Below are positions 33,558 through 42,976 of a stretch of 64,000 bases of DNA, in pieces. Position 1 is the stretch's first letter. Each line of letters starts with the position of its first letter. The translations under genes and the position numbers were made by a program. This DNA comes from Nitrospirota bacterium. Its GTDB lineage: Bacteria > Nitrospirota > UBA9217. The notes under the pieces are model-generated. The model ran no database searches, was not told the origin of the DNA, and saw nothing but the letters and a program-made list of their open reading frames with translations. The stretch is taken from contig JALNZF010000008.1 in the NCBI GenBank assembly GCA_023229435.1, positions 44,517 through 108,516 on the forward strand, read 5' to 3'.

Positions 33558-34313
33558 TTATACAATGATCTTCTTCTTCATAAATTTGAACGGGAACGGT
33601 GCAAGCAGGATAACAGCAACGACAAGCCATATCATACTCCCGATCTCGGTGCTTATGCTGCCCGCTGAAAAGGCGCGGCAGATATTGACAAGGTGATACA
33701 GCGGCGAAAAGAAGGCGAGACGGGCAACCACGTGCGGCATGGCATCCAGCGGGAAAAAGATGCCGGAAAAAAGGAACAGCGGGGTCATGAAGAGCGTGTA
33801 GAAATAACTGAATGAATCGATGCCCGGCACCATCGCGCAGAACATGACCGAAAGTTCGGCAAAGATAAGCCCGCCCAGGAAGACAAATGGTATCGCAAGC
33901 AGGATAAGAGGCGAATCAACAAGACCGAACAGGGCGATCACTATCATTATTGTAATTCCAAAGATCACGCTCTTGGTAGCGCCCCAGATGAGCTCCCCTG
34001 CAACAAGATCATCGAGGTTCACCGGCGTCGCGAGGATGGCGTCAAAGGTCTTCTGGAACGTCATGCGAATATAGGTGCCATAGGTGCATTCGTAAACCGC
34101 CGCAAAGACCGATGAGGACGCCACAATGCCCGGCGCAATAAAATTGATATAGGGCCGGCCATGGATGTCCTGCACGAATGCGCCGAGACCGAATCCCATC
34201 GCCACCAGGTACAGGGCCGGTTCGAAGAAGTTGAGCGCAAAGCTCGTCTTATACAGTTTGGTATAGACCAGCCAGTGCCGTTGCCAGACGCTGAATACGC
34301 GCTTAATCCGCAA
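33558..34313 (-). CDS. ABC-2 type transporter permease
   Basis: 251 residues with six hydrophobic segments. FEPALYLVAMGFGLGAFV, then FIAPGIVASSSVFAAVYECTYGTYIRM and MTPLFLFSGIFFPLDAMP, are typical of the ABC-2 (NodJ-like) permease family that exports polysaccharides, drugs or lipids. Its start overlaps the end of the ATPase gene by 11 bases, so the two subunits are made together. The substrate is unknown. Confidence 0.9.
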   Translation of the reverse strand: MRIKRVFSVWQRHWLVYTKLYKTSFALNFFEPALYLVAMGFGLGAFVQDIHGRPYINFIAPGIVASSSVFAAVYECTYGTYIRMTFQKTFDAILATPVNLDDLVAGELIWGATKSVIFGITIMIVIALFGLVDSPLILLAIPFVFLGGLIFAELSVMFCAMVPGIDSFSYFYTLFMTPLFLFSGIFFPLDAMPHVVARLAFFSPLYHLVNICRAFSAGSISTEIGSMIWLVVAVILLAPFPFKFMKKKIIV

Positions 34314-35034
34314 GGCTCCTCCCCGTCAGTTTGAGATACACTCCTTCAAGGTTGCCGCCGTGCAGTACCATCAAGTTCGCCGGAGAGTCGATCGTCACGA
34401 TCTTTCCCGAGTCCATGATCGCTACGCGATCGCAGAGTTTCTCCGCTTCTTCCATGTAATGGGTCGTGAGCAGGAGCGTGGTATTCTGGAATTTCAGCGT
34501 GTTCAGCTTGTCCCAGACCGCCCGCCTGCTGTGCGGATCCAGTCCGGTCGTGGGTTCGTCGAGGAGCAGGATCTCAGGGTTGTTCACGAGCGAGCGGGCG
34601 AGCAGGAGCCGGTGCTTCATGCCGCCGGAAAGCTGGTCGATCTTTGCATTCGCCTTGTCCTGGAGCTCCGCGAATTCAAGCAGCTCGCGGACAAGCCGCA
34701 TACTGCCTTTCTTCTTGATATCAAAGTACCTCGCATACACAACGAGGTTCTCGGTCACGGATAGATCAGGGTCGAGGTTGTCATCCTGCGGCATGATGCC
34801 GAGACGGGCTTTGATGTCGCTCTGCTCAACAGTAACGTCCCTGCCGAAGACCGTGACCGTGCCCGACGTCGGCGGCATGAAACAGGAAATGATGCGCATG
34901 ACCGTGGTCTTCCCTGCCCCGTTCGGGCCAAGAAAGCCGAAGCACTCACCCTGTTGAATGGCAAAGTCGATACCATCGACGGCGCGAAGGCCGTTGTAGT
35001 CTTTTATGAGATTTTGTGCAGTGACGATGTCCAT
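34303..35034 (-). CDS. ABC transporter ATP-binding protein
   Basis: 243 residues. Walker A GPNGAGKTT, Q-loop MPQDDN, signature LSGGMKHRLLLAR, Walker B EILLLDEPTTGLD and the H-loop TTHYMEEAE are all present; the DrrA/NodI-like branch fits the ABC-2 permease downstream. The frame opens at 35091, but homology starts at MDIVTAQNLIKDYNG and the ATG at 35034 lies 20 bases after the toxin gene stop. A divergent copy of its first 19 codons survives at 36029-36091. Confidence 0.92.
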   Translation of the reverse strand: MDIVTAQNLIKDYNGLRAVDGIDFAIQQGECFGFLGPNGAGKTTVMRIISCFMPPTSGTVTVFGRDVTVEQSDIKARLGIMPQDDNLDPDLSVTENLVVYARYFDIKKKGSMRLVRELLEFAELQDKANAKIDQLSGGMKHRLLLARSLVNNPEILLLDEPTTGLDPHSRRAVWDKLNTLKFQNTTLLLTTHYMEEAEKLCDRVAIMDSGKIVTIDSPANLMVLHGGNLEGVYLKLTGRSLAD

Positions 35035-35053
35035 GGGAAATGATTTGCAGCTG

Positions 35054-35509
35054 TTAGAGAGAACCGATGAACTCTTCAGGAGTCTGTGCAAGGACTAATT
35101 TTTTCGATAAAGAAATGAAGACACTGTCACGAGATACGAGGGTCATGGGTTCCAGTCCCATGCAGAGAGAAAGGTGGATTGCATCAAAGGGATCCAAAGG
35201 GTACACCGCCTGTAAGGTATTTGCCTTAAGCAGGCTGATTTCATCTGGAATTAGAACATCAATGACTGAGGTGATTTCGGCAAGATCTTCCTCTACCTGG
35301 CTTGACGAAAAAGCCTTCTTTCTCCGCAGAAGATACCGGACTTCCATGAGGGTCGTCAAAGAGATGAAAGCGGATATCGACTTATTCTCAGCACGCCGCA
35401 CGATTTCATGCGGTGCTTTCCAGAGCTCTTTTCCAGATTGAGTTTCAAGCTCCTGAACCAGCCAGTTGACGACAACATCCGTATCAAGGAGGACCTTGGG
35501 GATATCCAT
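35054..35509 (-). CDS. PIN-domain VapC-like toxin
   Basis: 151 residues. Acidic PIN residues are visible: D9 and D11 in LLDTDVVVNWL, the Glu of TTLMEVRYLLRR and the Asp residues of PLDPFDAIHLSL. VapC toxins are ribonucleases cleaving tRNA or rRNA. The small gene four bases upstream would be the antitoxin. The module sits between an ABC ATPase gene and a fragment of a second copy of that gene, which suggests insertion. Confidence 0.82.
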   Translation of the reverse strand: MDIPKVLLDTDVVVNWLVQELETQSGKELWKAPHEIVRRAENKSISAFISLTTLMEVRYLLRRKKAFSSSQVEEDLAEITSVIDVLIPDEISLLKANTLQAVYPLDPFDAIHLSLCMGLEPMTLVSRDSVFISLSKKLVLAQTPEEFIGSL

Positions 35510-35512
35510 GAG

Positions 35513-35695
35513 CTACTTCTTCACCTTACCATAGGCAGATGCCCGCTGCTCCCGGACGAACTGTGCGGACATCTTTTCCTTCGGCAGAATGTCTGCATAC
35601 TTTCCCAGCATGCCGTCAGAAACGCTTTTTTTTCGTTTCTGGAGCGGTTGTGTGGTTTTCAGTGTCTTCATGGCCTCTTTCAGGGTCGATAACAT
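35513..35695 (-). CDS. Putative VapB-like antitoxin
   Basis: 60 residues, basic, beginning MLSTLKEAMKTLKTTQPLQK. AAGGAG lies seven bases before the ATG at 35695. No classic AbrB or RHH motif can be seen, so the antitoxin role rests on size, position four bases before the PIN gene and the shared promoter. The frame extends to 35731 without a better start. Confidence 0.6.
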   Translation of the reverse strand: MLSTLKEAMKTLKTTQPLQKRKKSVSDGMLGKYADILPKEKMSAQFVREQRASAYGKVKK

Positions 35696-35721
35696 TATGT
35701 GTCTCCTTGTTCTTATGACGT

Positions 35722-35751
35722 ATAATAACATATGAAAAAGGAAGCCGTCAA
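35722..35751 (-). promoter_or_regulatory. Putative promoter of the PIN toxin-antitoxin pair
   Basis: On the minus strand TTGACG (35746-35751), 18-base spacer and TATTAT (35722-35727), about 30 bases before the antitoxin ATG. Confidence 0.45.
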
Positions 35752-35945
35752 CTGCAATACTCGGCGATCCCCTTCACCTCGATAGCCGCATCGAAACACC
35801 CCGCAAATCGTACAATGTCCATGATCAATGAGAGGAACCTACTGATATGAAACTTACACATTTCGATTTCCTCGCAAGTTCATACGTACAGGAAGTTCTT
35901 CTTGCCAATTCAACATCTCATCCAATCACGATTCATGCCAAAGTC

Positions 35946-36034
35946 GCGTAGGTTGGGCAAAACGACTCATCTTGCCCAACAGCTTCCCGGTTAACACGTT
36001 GGGCTTTACAAAGAACGTTCAGCCCAACCTACGG
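35946..36034. repeat. Palindromic element GTAGGTTGGGC...GCCCAACCTAC
   Basis: GCGTAGGTTGGGCAA at the left and TTCAGCCCAACCTACGG at the right are inverted ends; internal TTGCCCAAC and GTTGGGC form a second pair. It ends exactly where the ABC ATPase fragment is cut. The remaining bases of 35752-36222 show no gene. Confidence 0.65.
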
Positions 36035-36091
36035 AACTGCCCGGAAGCCGTTATAGTCTTTTATGAGATTGCGAGCTGTAACGATGTTCAT
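36029..36091 (-). pseudogene. Truncated ABC transporter ATPase, first 19 codons only
   Basis: ATG at 36091 reads MNIVTARNLIKDYNGFRAV and then hits TAG within the GTAGGTTGGGC element. The intact ATPase at 34303-35034 begins MDIVTAQNLIKDYNGLRAV. The DNA match runs into the upstream region, with roughly 80 percent identity by eye, so this is a diverged paralogue or an old duplication interrupted by the repeat. Confidence 0.7.
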
Positions 36092-36222
36092 AAAGAAATG
36101 TGTCTGCAACGATCCTTGTCTGATTAGTATGAAAAGAGGGCGTCCCCATTGGGCAGTTATTCGATCCGTTTTAATCAACCAAGCTTTGTTCGTGCCCTGT
36201 CGTCGCCTGAATGCGTCACAAG

Positions 36223-36462
36223 CTACCTGACGGAATCAGCCTTCTTGGTCTCAACCCCCTCAAGGTCCTTGAGTATTTTCTCGACCCTCTTCCTGAGGTC
36301 GAGATGCTTATCCTGAACCTGAGCCGACTTCTTTGTGTCATGACGCGACTGGGCAAGCTCCTTTTCAAGCTCCCGAACGCGCTTCTTGTGTGAACGATTT
36401 TCGTCCACCAGCTTCTTGATCCTTCTCTCGATCTCGGTAAATTTTTCCGCAAGGTCTTTCAT
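36223..36462 (-). CDS. Coiled-coil protein, ZapB-like
   Basis: 79 residues, almost wholly alpha-helical heptads: FTEIERRIKKLVDENRSHKKRVRELEKELAQ. Size, composition and position after a lytic transglycosylase gene suggest a ZapB-type cell-division factor that links ZapA and the Z ring, but such short coiled coils are hard to assign. The ATG at 36462 follows GGGGGAAG; the frame extends further upstream into slt. Confidence 0.55.
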   Translation of the reverse strand: MKDLAEKFTEIERRIKKLVDENRSHKKRVRELEKELAQSRHDTKKSAQVQDKHLDLRKRVEKILKDLEGVETKKADSVR

Positions 36463-36478
36463 GTCGTCTTCCCCCGAC

Positions 36479-38791
36479 TTAATCCGCAACTCCTGTGGTC
36501 TTGGCGTAGATCCGCTTGTATTCGGCATAGTTACGCAACACTTTTTTCACATAGCGTCTGGTCTCGGCATAGGGTATCATCTCGACAAACAAGTCCCACT
36601 CTCCGTGCGACCCGTTCTTTGCGATCCATCCCTGGACCGCCTCGGGTCCCGCGTTATAGGCCGCCGCAACCAGGAGCGGGTTGTTCCGGAACTGTTTCAT
36701 GAGATGACTGACATACCAGGTCCCGATATTGATGGCTGTGTCGGAGTCAAAGAGCTTTTCCCGATCAAATTCTGGAAGCCCGTTCAGCTGGGCGGCCCAC
36801 TTCCCGGTGGCCGGCATCACCTGCATCAGCCCCCGCGCTCCGGCGGAAGAGAGCGCATCGGGACGGAACTGGCTCTCCTCCCTGATAATGGCGGCTATAA
36901 AGTAGGGGTCCTGCTTGAACTTTCCGGCATACGTGACGATGCTGTCCCAGTAGCCCTGCGGATAAGCAAGGAGCCACAGATTATCAGTCATGCCGGGTGT
37001 CGGACGCTCAAGAAAGCGTTCGTAACCCCGAAGCACGATGATAAGGGAGCGATAATAATCTCCCAGCTCGAAAAAAACCTTGCTTAATTCCATGAGAGCG
37101 ATGCGCCTTCTCGGCACCTTGTCCTTCAGCGACCACAATTCCGCTGCCGCCTCTGCCTTCATATCAAGATGCACGAGCTCAAAGATCTTTCTGAACGGTT
37201 GTTCCGACGAGAGCATCTGCATTATTTCTTCCGTCCAGAGAGCGGGCTCATTCTCACGTCCAAAATCATCCGGCTCGTCATCAATAAACGGGGCTTCAAC
37301 GAACGCGGTCGCCGTATCGGCGGCATCGTTTGTCTGTACACCCGCTTCAGATCCCAGCGCCGCCATTCGTTCGGCTGCCCGATGCCCGTAGTAGGTATAG
37401 GGGCCTTTCTTGAGAACCTGCCTGTAGTATCCAACTGCCTGGGCGGTCTCTTCACGTTTTTCCGCTGTCCTGCCCTGCCAGTAGCGGGCCTGATTCACCA
37501 GGAACGATCGGGGATAGCGGTTGATTAGGTCCTGGAAGGTGTTTTCCGCGTTCACATAGTCGCCGGAAGTGTAGTGCCACCATGCTTTCCACCAGATGGC
37601 GCTGTCCGCGAACTTGCTGTCGGAATACTCTTTCACCAGTCTGGTGTAATACTGAAGCGCCTTCTCCATATCACCGGCTTCCCGGTAGATGTTACCGGTA
37701 AGGAATAGTGCGTCATCACACCATTCGCTCCCGGGGAAGTCATCAAGAAGTTTCTGGAAGGTCTGCACCCCCCGGTCCCAGTCGCCTAGCTTGCTGTAAG
37801 ACCTCCCCAGCCAGTAGAGCGCCTCGGAGACCCTCTCATCGGAGGGATATTCCCGTATCATTTTTTCAAGGATGACCGAGGCCTCTCCCCGTTTCCCGAG
37901 ATAATAAAGCGATACCCCGGTGCGATAGAGCGCGTCCGGCCGGTCCGGGGAGTCCGGTTCTTTATCCAGAAATTTCGTGAAGGTCTCAACTGCTTTGTCA
38001 TGCAGACTGATCCGGAACAGATTTCTGCCGCGTTCGTATAATTCTGCGGATGCGAGTTCGGGGATTTCAACACCGCCTGCCTTAAGGATTGAAAGTGCTT
38101 TTTCAACCTGCTGGTCGTTCGGATCGCCGGGATATCTTACCCAGACATCCTGGTAGGCCCGCACTGCCCGCGCAAGGTCCGCTTCCGCGGTCAGTGCGCG
38201 TCCGAGTCCCAGACCGGCGGCAGGCGCGAATTCGGAGCGTGGATTGTTCTGCAGGAATTCCTCGAAGACCACTGCGGCCTCGGGATAGGCGTACGATTCG
38301 AGAAGCGCCTGGCCCCGCTTGAACGCTGCGCGCGCGATAAGCGAACTGCCGGGATACCGCTCGCTCACCTGCTCGTACAAGGCGGCCGCCTCCGAATACC
38401 GGGCCTTGGCAAAGTGATAATCCGCCAGCAGAAAGACAGCGTAGTCGGCAAGCTCGGGATATTCCGCCTGCACGCGGAGCATGGACGCGTTGGCCTCGGA
38501 GGGCCGGTCAAGCTGGATGAGTGCCTGTTCCGTAAGGAACAATGAACGTTTATACCAGGGAGTATCCGGATAGAGTTCACTGATCCGGTGCGCGATGATG
38601 AGTGCGTTCTCGGCGTTTCCCGCTTTACAAGCGTCCCGGCCTTCCTTGAATCCTTGTTCAGCATCGTCAGCAGTCAGCGTGAATCTCGAAGAAAGCGCAT
38701 CAGGTATGCCGGGATGGGGCGTCTTGCCGGCCGCACACGCTGAAACTATCAGAAGCACGGAAAGTGAGATGATTTTATTTAGGTAACTCAT
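36479..38791 (-). CDS. Soluble lytic murein transglycosylase with TPR region, lipoprotein
   Basis: 770 residues. The N-terminus has a lipobox (LLIVSAC), so the protein is a lipoprotein. About 500 residues of TPR-like superhelix follow (repeats such as LYEQVSERYPGSSLIARAAFKRGQALL). The C-terminal SLT domain has the catalytic Glu in IIREESQFRPDALSSAGARGLMQVMPATG and VAAAYNAGPEAV. It cleaves peptidoglycan glycan strands with 1,6-anhydro ends. The frame opens at 38866, but the signal peptide begins at the ATG at 38791. It is followed by the ZapB-like gene. Confidence 0.92.
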   Translation of the reverse strand: MSYLNKIISLSVLLIVSACAAGKTPHPGIPDALSSRFTLTADDAEQGFKEGRDACKAGNAENALIIAHRISELYPDTPWYKRSLFLTEQALIQLDRPSEANASMLRVQAEYPELADYAVFLLADYHFAKARYSEAAALYEQVSERYPGSSLIARAAFKRGQALLESYAYPEAAVVFEEFLQNNPRSEFAPAAGLGLGRALTAEADLARAVRAYQDVWVRYPGDPNDQQVEKALSILKAGGVEIPELASAELYERGRNLFRISLHDKAVETFTKFLDKEPDSPDRPDALYRTGVSLYYLGKRGEASVILEKMIREYPSDERVSEALYWLGRSYSKLGDWDRGVQTFQKLLDDFPGSEWCDDALFLTGNIYREAGDMEKALQYYTRLVKEYSDSKFADSAIWWKAWWHYTSGDYVNAENTFQDLINRYPRSFLVNQARYWQGRTAEKREETAQAVGYYRQVLKKGPYTYYGHRAAERMAALGSEAGVQTNDAADTATAFVEAPFIDDEPDDFGRENEPALWTEEIMQMLSSEQPFRKIFELVHLDMKAEAAAELWSLKDKVPRRRIALMELSKVFFELGDYYRSLIIVLRGYERFLERPTPGMTDNLWLLAYPQGYWDSIVTYAGKFKQDPYFIAAIIREESQFRPDALSSAGARGLMQVMPATGKWAAQLNGLPEFDREKLFDSDTAINIGTWYVSHLMKQFRNNPLLVAAAYNAGPEAVQGWIAKNGSHGEWDLFVEMIPYAETRRYVKKVLRNYAEYKRIYAKTTGVAD

Positions 38792-38910
38792 TTTTTTTGA
38801 GCGATGGTCTTCACGATGTCGCTTTGACCCGCACATTATAATAGTGCCCCCTGCCGGGCATGTCAAGTGAAGTTATGCCTGAGACCCGGCGGACTATCTC
38901 TCTGATAACG

Positions 38911-39600
38911 TTAGCTACGACAAAGGAAGCGGGGCAACTGGGCCAACGCGGTTTCAAGGCGCAGGATGAAGCGTTCTTCAGGAGAGGTTAATGCGTCGGC
39001 GATCCCGGAGGAAGGAGCAGGCGGTGTGTCAGGGCTGTAGACGAACAGGTGGAATGCAACAGAGGTGACCGGTTTATCCGGAAGCGGCAGCTTTTCGATC
39101 TCATTCACAAAATCGATCCATCGGTCCGCCATCCGGATCTGCAGGGCTGCATCCTGGGTCTTTAGGTAATCATCCACGGTTCCTGCGGGCTCAGTCGCAA
39201 GACCGTCGCAAAGATTCTGTCCCGGAAGGACGAACCTGGACTGCATGTCGTTATACACGCGACCTATCGGAAAGAGCCTGCATGCCAGCGGCCGTGCCTT
39301 ATAGATGCGGCAGCCGTTCTCCGTCCAGAAGTGGCAAACAGGGTCACGCGGCAGCATGACCAGAGGAAAACCGTTTGCCCGCTCTGTATCGACAACGTCG
39401 AGCAGGTCTTCATAGCTCATGTCGCTTTCGCGGCAAACGAGTGCAATCTCGTAGGGATTAAGGACGATCGGAGCGCTCGCCTTGCAACAGGTGGAATCGC
39501 AGCCGCGGGTCCCGCACGTCAGCTGCATGAGATCGGTTTCCACAAGCACCGAGGCATCGGCGCCGGCGATCGTTATGACAGGCGTATGATTGTTTGACAT
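38911..39600 (-). CDS. YkgJ family cysteine-cluster protein
   Basis: 229 residues. The cysteine pattern CGTRGCDSTCC, then CHFWTENGCRIYKARPLACRLFP, matches the YkgJ (CxxxCxxCC-type) family, thought to bind zinc or an Fe-S cluster. Function is unknown. ATG at 39600 is preferred to the TTG before it. Confidence 0.85.
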   Translation of the reverse strand: MSNNHTPVITIAGADASVLVETDLMQLTCGTRGCDSTCCKASAPIVLNPYEIALVCRESDMSYEDLLDVVDTERANGFPLVMLPRDPVCHFWTENGCRIYKARPLACRLFPIGRVYNDMQSRFVLPGQNLCDGLATEPAGTVDDYLKTQDAALQIRMADRWIDFVNEIEKLPLPDKPVTSVAFHLFVYSPDTPPAPSSGIADALTSPEERFILRLETALAQLPRFLCRS

Positions 39601-39624
39601 CAATCGTTATTACAGGTCTCGATG

Positions 39625-39722
39625 GTCATTCCCGAGGCCTCATAAGCCTGCCCCGGTAAGCTTGTAGCCGGGGGGAATCCGGTATAAGAACCAGATCCCC
39701 GATGGAACCGTCCGGGGATGAC
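39625..39722. repeat. Dispersed palindromic repeat, TCATTCCCGA / CGGGGATGAC family (copy)
   Basis: GTCATTCCCGAGG at the left and GTCCGGGGATGAC at the right are inverted ends, between ykgJ-like and secF. Confidence 0.65.
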
Positions 39723-39766
39723 AACTCAGTTGGTGTAAAATCTATGATTAGAAGACCCATTACACC

Positions 39767-40672
39767 TCACTTCGTGATCAATCGTCCGCCCAACTTTGCC
39801 TGCCACACCACCAGGATGGGGCTGGCCACGAAAATCGACGAATAGGTCCCAATAATCACGCCCATGAGCAACGCAAGCGAGAAATCATGCAGCACCTCTC
39901 CTCCGAAGAGTACGAGCGGGATGAGCACGATGACCACCGTGAGCGAAGTGATGATCGTCCGGGACAGCACTTCGTTGATGCTGTAGTTCACCAGCTGAGG
40001 CAACGCATCCTTCTTGTTGCGCTTCAGGTTCTCCCTGATCCGGTCGAAGACCACCACCGTGTCCGTGAGAGAATAACCCGCAAGCGTAAGCAGCGCGGTC
40101 ACGATCAGCAGGTTGATCTCCCAATTCAAAATGTAGAAGATACCGAGAACGGCAAAAACATCGTGCATGGTCGCAATAGCGGCTGCCACGCCGAATTTGA
40201 ACTCGAACCGGAACGCGATATAGAGAATGATGGCTATCATCGAGACCGTGATGGCCACGAGCGCGTCGCGCTGGACCGCCTTGCCTATCACCGGCCCGAT
40301 CTCCATGATGCTATCGACCTCAAAGGCATTGTTCGGGAACTCCTGCCTGAAGAGGTTCTGGATCTTTTCCGATGTCCCCTCGGACTCCCGGAGCCTGATC
40401 AGGATCTTGTTCCCTTCTCCGACCTGCTGGATTGAGGCGCCTATGAATCCGTTCTTATCGAGGGCAGCGCGCGCTTTTTCCACCGGCATCTGTTCTTTGA
40501 AGCTGAGTTGCATTGTGGTGCCGCCCACAAAGTCGATGCCGAGGTTCGCCTTGCCCCGGCTGACCTGGATCAGACCGACGATGCCGAGGGCGATCAGCAG
40601 GCCCGAGACGGCAAATGAGACGTTTTTCCAGCCCATGAAATCGATATTTGTCTTATGCAATATTTGAAGCAT
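39767..40672 (-). CDS. secF: Protein translocase subunit SecF
   Basis: 301 residues with six membrane segments. FVGGTTMQLSF in the first periplasmic region, then GPVIGKAVQRDALVAI, TLAGYSLTDTVVVFDRIRENL and SRTIITSLTVVIVLI are characteristic. SecDF uses the proton motive force to pull substrates through SecYEG. GGAGG lies five bases before the ATG at 40672. It follows secD after the TGTGG-type repeat. Confidence 0.96.
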   Translation of the reverse strand: MLQILHKTNIDFMGWKNVSFAVSGLLIALGIVGLIQVSRGKANLGIDFVGGTTMQLSFKEQMPVEKARAALDKNGFIGASIQQVGEGNKILIRLRESEGTSEKIQNLFRQEFPNNAFEVDSIMEIGPVIGKAVQRDALVAITVSMIAIILYIAFRFEFKFGVAAAIATMHDVFAVLGIFYILNWEINLLIVTALLTLAGYSLTDTVVVFDRIRENLKRNKKDALPQLVNYSINEVLSRTIITSLTVVIVLIPLVLFGGEVLHDFSLALLMGVIIGTYSSIFVASPILVVWQAKLGGRLITK

Positions 40673-40698
40673 TTCAACCTCCAAAATACAATTATTTT

Positions 40699-40772
40699 AA
40701 CCACAGAGATCACAGAGGGCTCGGAGAAAAGCTATTATAAAGAACGGACTTACCTCCGTGTACTCTGTGGTA
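40699..40772. repeat. Inverted repeat ACCACAGAGATCACAGAG...CTCCGTGTACTCTGTGGT
   Basis: Near-perfect outer arms between secF and secD, probably a variant of the CACAAAG..CTTTGTG family. Confidence 0.65.
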
Positions 40773-40791
40773 AATCTTGATTATTTTTTCT

Positions 40792-42363
40792 TTAAATGCT
40801 CAATTTCTCCAGCTTCCACTTCGAGTTGATGATATCAAAGATCACCTTGGTGCCGACAAGGGCGGAATACAGGTTGATGATGATGCCGAGACTGAGCGTC
40901 ACGGCGAATCCCTTAATGGCGCCCGTACCGAACAGGAACAGGGCTCCCGCCGTGATAAGCGTGGTCACATGCGAGTCGAGGATCGTCAGGAACGCCTTGT
41001 CGTAGCCCGAGTCGACCGCGGGCCTCGGCTGTTTGCCTGCGCGGATCTCCTCGCGAATGCGCTCGAACATCAGCACATTCGAGTCCACGCCCATGCCGAT
41101 GGTAAGGATGATGCCCGCGATGCCCGGCAGGGTGAGCGTTGCATTCAGGAGCGCCATGGCGCCCAGGAGCAGCACCATGTTCAGGACCACGGCATAGTCC
41201 GCGATAAGCCCCGACATCCGGTAGTAAACAACCATGAAAATGAGGACGAACGCTCCTCCGAACAGCGCCGCTTTCACGCCTTTGTCGATGGAATCCTGGC
41301 CGAGAGACGGGCCCACGGTCACGTTCTGCACGATCTTCATGGGCGCCGGAAGCGATTCGCGCAAAACGATCGCGAGCTTCGCGGCCTCGTCATGCGTAAA
41401 GTTCCCGGTGATCTGGGCGTTGCCGCCGCTGATCCGGTCCTGGATGCGCGGCGCGGAGTGCACCACCCCGTCAAGCACGATGGCCAGCTGCTTGCCCACG
41501 TTGTCTCCGGTGACGCGGTCGAAGATCTTCGCTCCTTCGTTGTCGAATGAAATGGAGATCGCCGGCTTGTTGAATTGGTCGATGCCGACCTTGGCCTCTT
41601 TCAACCGGTCGCCGGTCAGGAGCGTCTGACTATACACGAGATACGGTCGCTTGATGACCTTACCGCTCTCGTCCACGTCCTCGCCATAGAGCAGTTCGCT
41701 GTCAACAGGGACCTCGCCTGCCAGCGCCTTCTGCGCGTCATCCGTGGTGTTCAGCATCTTGAACTCCAGCCTGCCGGCGGTCTTGATGAACGAGATCGCC
41801 TCCTGCGGGTTTTTCACGCCCGGAAGCTGCAGCGCGATCTGATCGTTCTCCTGCCGGTAGATGGCAGGTTCTGCAACACCATACTTGTCCACCCTCCGGC
41901 GGGTGCGCTCAAGCGCCTGCGTGACAGCCCATTCCTTGAGCCGCCTGACCTCGGCCGCTTTCATGGCATAGACCATCTCGCCCTTGGACTGGTTTTTCAT
42001 GTCGATGATGGCATAGCTGCCTTTTACGAGTTTCTCGACGTTCTCGGCGATTGCATCGTCGCATTTTGCGGTGATGTCCTGACCCGACCTGCTGAAGACC
42101 ACTGCGAGCTTCTGCGACGCCGCCGTGGTCTGGAGATCAGCCACAATATTGTCCACGGATGACTCCACTGCCTTGGCAGTATCCACCTCCATCACCAGGT
42201 GGCTGCCGCCCCTGAGGTCAAGTCCCAGCGAGATCTTGGGCACGCTCTGCTTCCACCAGTCCGGCAGCCCCGCCGACAATGGCGTTGACGGCACGAACAA
42301 AAACAGAGCGACCGCGACTGAAAGGGCGATGAGCGCCAGTCTCCATTGAATACTCTTCTTCAT
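40792..42363 (-). CDS. secD: Protein translocase subunit SecD
   Basis: 523 residues, six membrane segments with a large periplasmic P1 domain between the first two. LGLDLRGGSHLVMEVD near the N-terminus, RVDKYGVAEPAI, and GPSLGQDSIDKGVKAALFGG, LPGIAGIILTIGMGVDSNVLMFERIREE mark the family. GGAGG precedes the ATG at 42363. Together with secF and yajC it forms the accessory secretion complex. Confidence 0.96.
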   Translation of the reverse strand: MKKSIQWRLALIALSVAVALFLFVPSTPLSAGLPDWWKQSVPKISLGLDLRGGSHLVMEVDTAKAVESSVDNIVADLQTTAASQKLAVVFSRSGQDITAKCDDAIAENVEKLVKGSYAIIDMKNQSKGEMVYAMKAAEVRRLKEWAVTQALERTRRRVDKYGVAEPAIYRQENDQIALQLPGVKNPQEAISFIKTAGRLEFKMLNTTDDAQKALAGEVPVDSELLYGEDVDESGKVIKRPYLVYSQTLLTGDRLKEAKVGIDQFNKPAISISFDNEGAKIFDRVTGDNVGKQLAIVLDGVVHSAPRIQDRISGGNAQITGNFTHDEAAKLAIVLRESLPAPMKIVQNVTVGPSLGQDSIDKGVKAALFGGAFVLIFMVVYYRMSGLIADYAVVLNMVLLLGAMALLNATLTLPGIAGIILTIGMGVDSNVLMFERIREEIRAGKQPRPAVDSGYDKAFLTILDSHVTTLITAGALFLFGTGAIKGFAVTLSLGIIINLYSALVGTKVIFDIINSKWKLEKLSI

Positions 42364-42488
42364 ATACTGCCTCCTAAAACGCAACAAAGATTAGCTGCAC
42401 ATTATACGAATGTCACGAGTGAAAACCTGATTTCAGTTTTCCTCTGCGGCCCATGCGTCCGCTGTTGCAACAATGCCCATGGATCGAT

Positions 42489-42824
42489 CTACTTCTTCCC
42501 TTCTTCCGGCTTCACGACATCCCCCACCGAACCGCGGGTGACCTTGATCTTAACGCCTTCAGCGATCTTGACCGTGAGGGTATCGGGATTCACCCCCTCG
42601 ACCGTGCCATAGATGCCGCCTGCCGTGACGATCTCGTCGCCCTTCTTGATCGCATCCAGCATTTTTTTGTGCTCTTTCATCTTCTTCTGCTGGGGGCGGA
42701 TCATGATGAAGTAGAAGATGGCGAAGATCACGACCATCATGATGATGCCCTGATACCCGCCGCCTCCCTGGGCCGCCGCATCGCCTCCCGGCGCTCCCAT
42801 TGCATACGCTGTTGCGATAAACAT
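42489..42824 (-). CDS. yajC: Preprotein translocase subunit YajC
   Basis: 111 residues. One membrane segment (IIMMVVIFAIFYFIMIRPQQKKMKEH) followed by a small beta domain (GDEIVTAGGIYGTVEGV). YajC associates with SecDF. AGGAGG lies seven bases before the ATG at 42824. It stands between tgt and secD, the usual order. Confidence 0.95.
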   Translation of the reverse strand: MFIATAYAMGAPGGDAAAQGGGGYQGIIMMVVIFAIFYFIMIRPQQKKMKEHKKMLDAIKKGDEIVTAGGIYGTVEGVNPDTLTVKIAEGVKIKVTRGSVGDVVKPEEGKK

Positions 42825-42861
42825 AGTGTTGCCTCCTGTCGATGGAATCCTTATTTTCTCC

Positions 42862-42948
42862 GTCATCCCCGAATGATTCCATCGGGGATCTGATTTTATT
42901 TTTCCTGCTTCAAAAAACCGGATTCCCGATTGAACCCTCGGGAATGAC
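42862..42948. repeat. Dispersed palindromic repeat, TCATCCCCGA / TCGGGAATGAC family (copy)
   Basis: GTCATCCCCGAATGATTCC..ATCGGGGATCTG and GATTCCCGATTG..CTCGGGAATGAC, between tgt and yajC. Confidence 0.75.
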
Positions 42949-42976
42949 CATTTTATTACGACTCGATCTAAACAAT

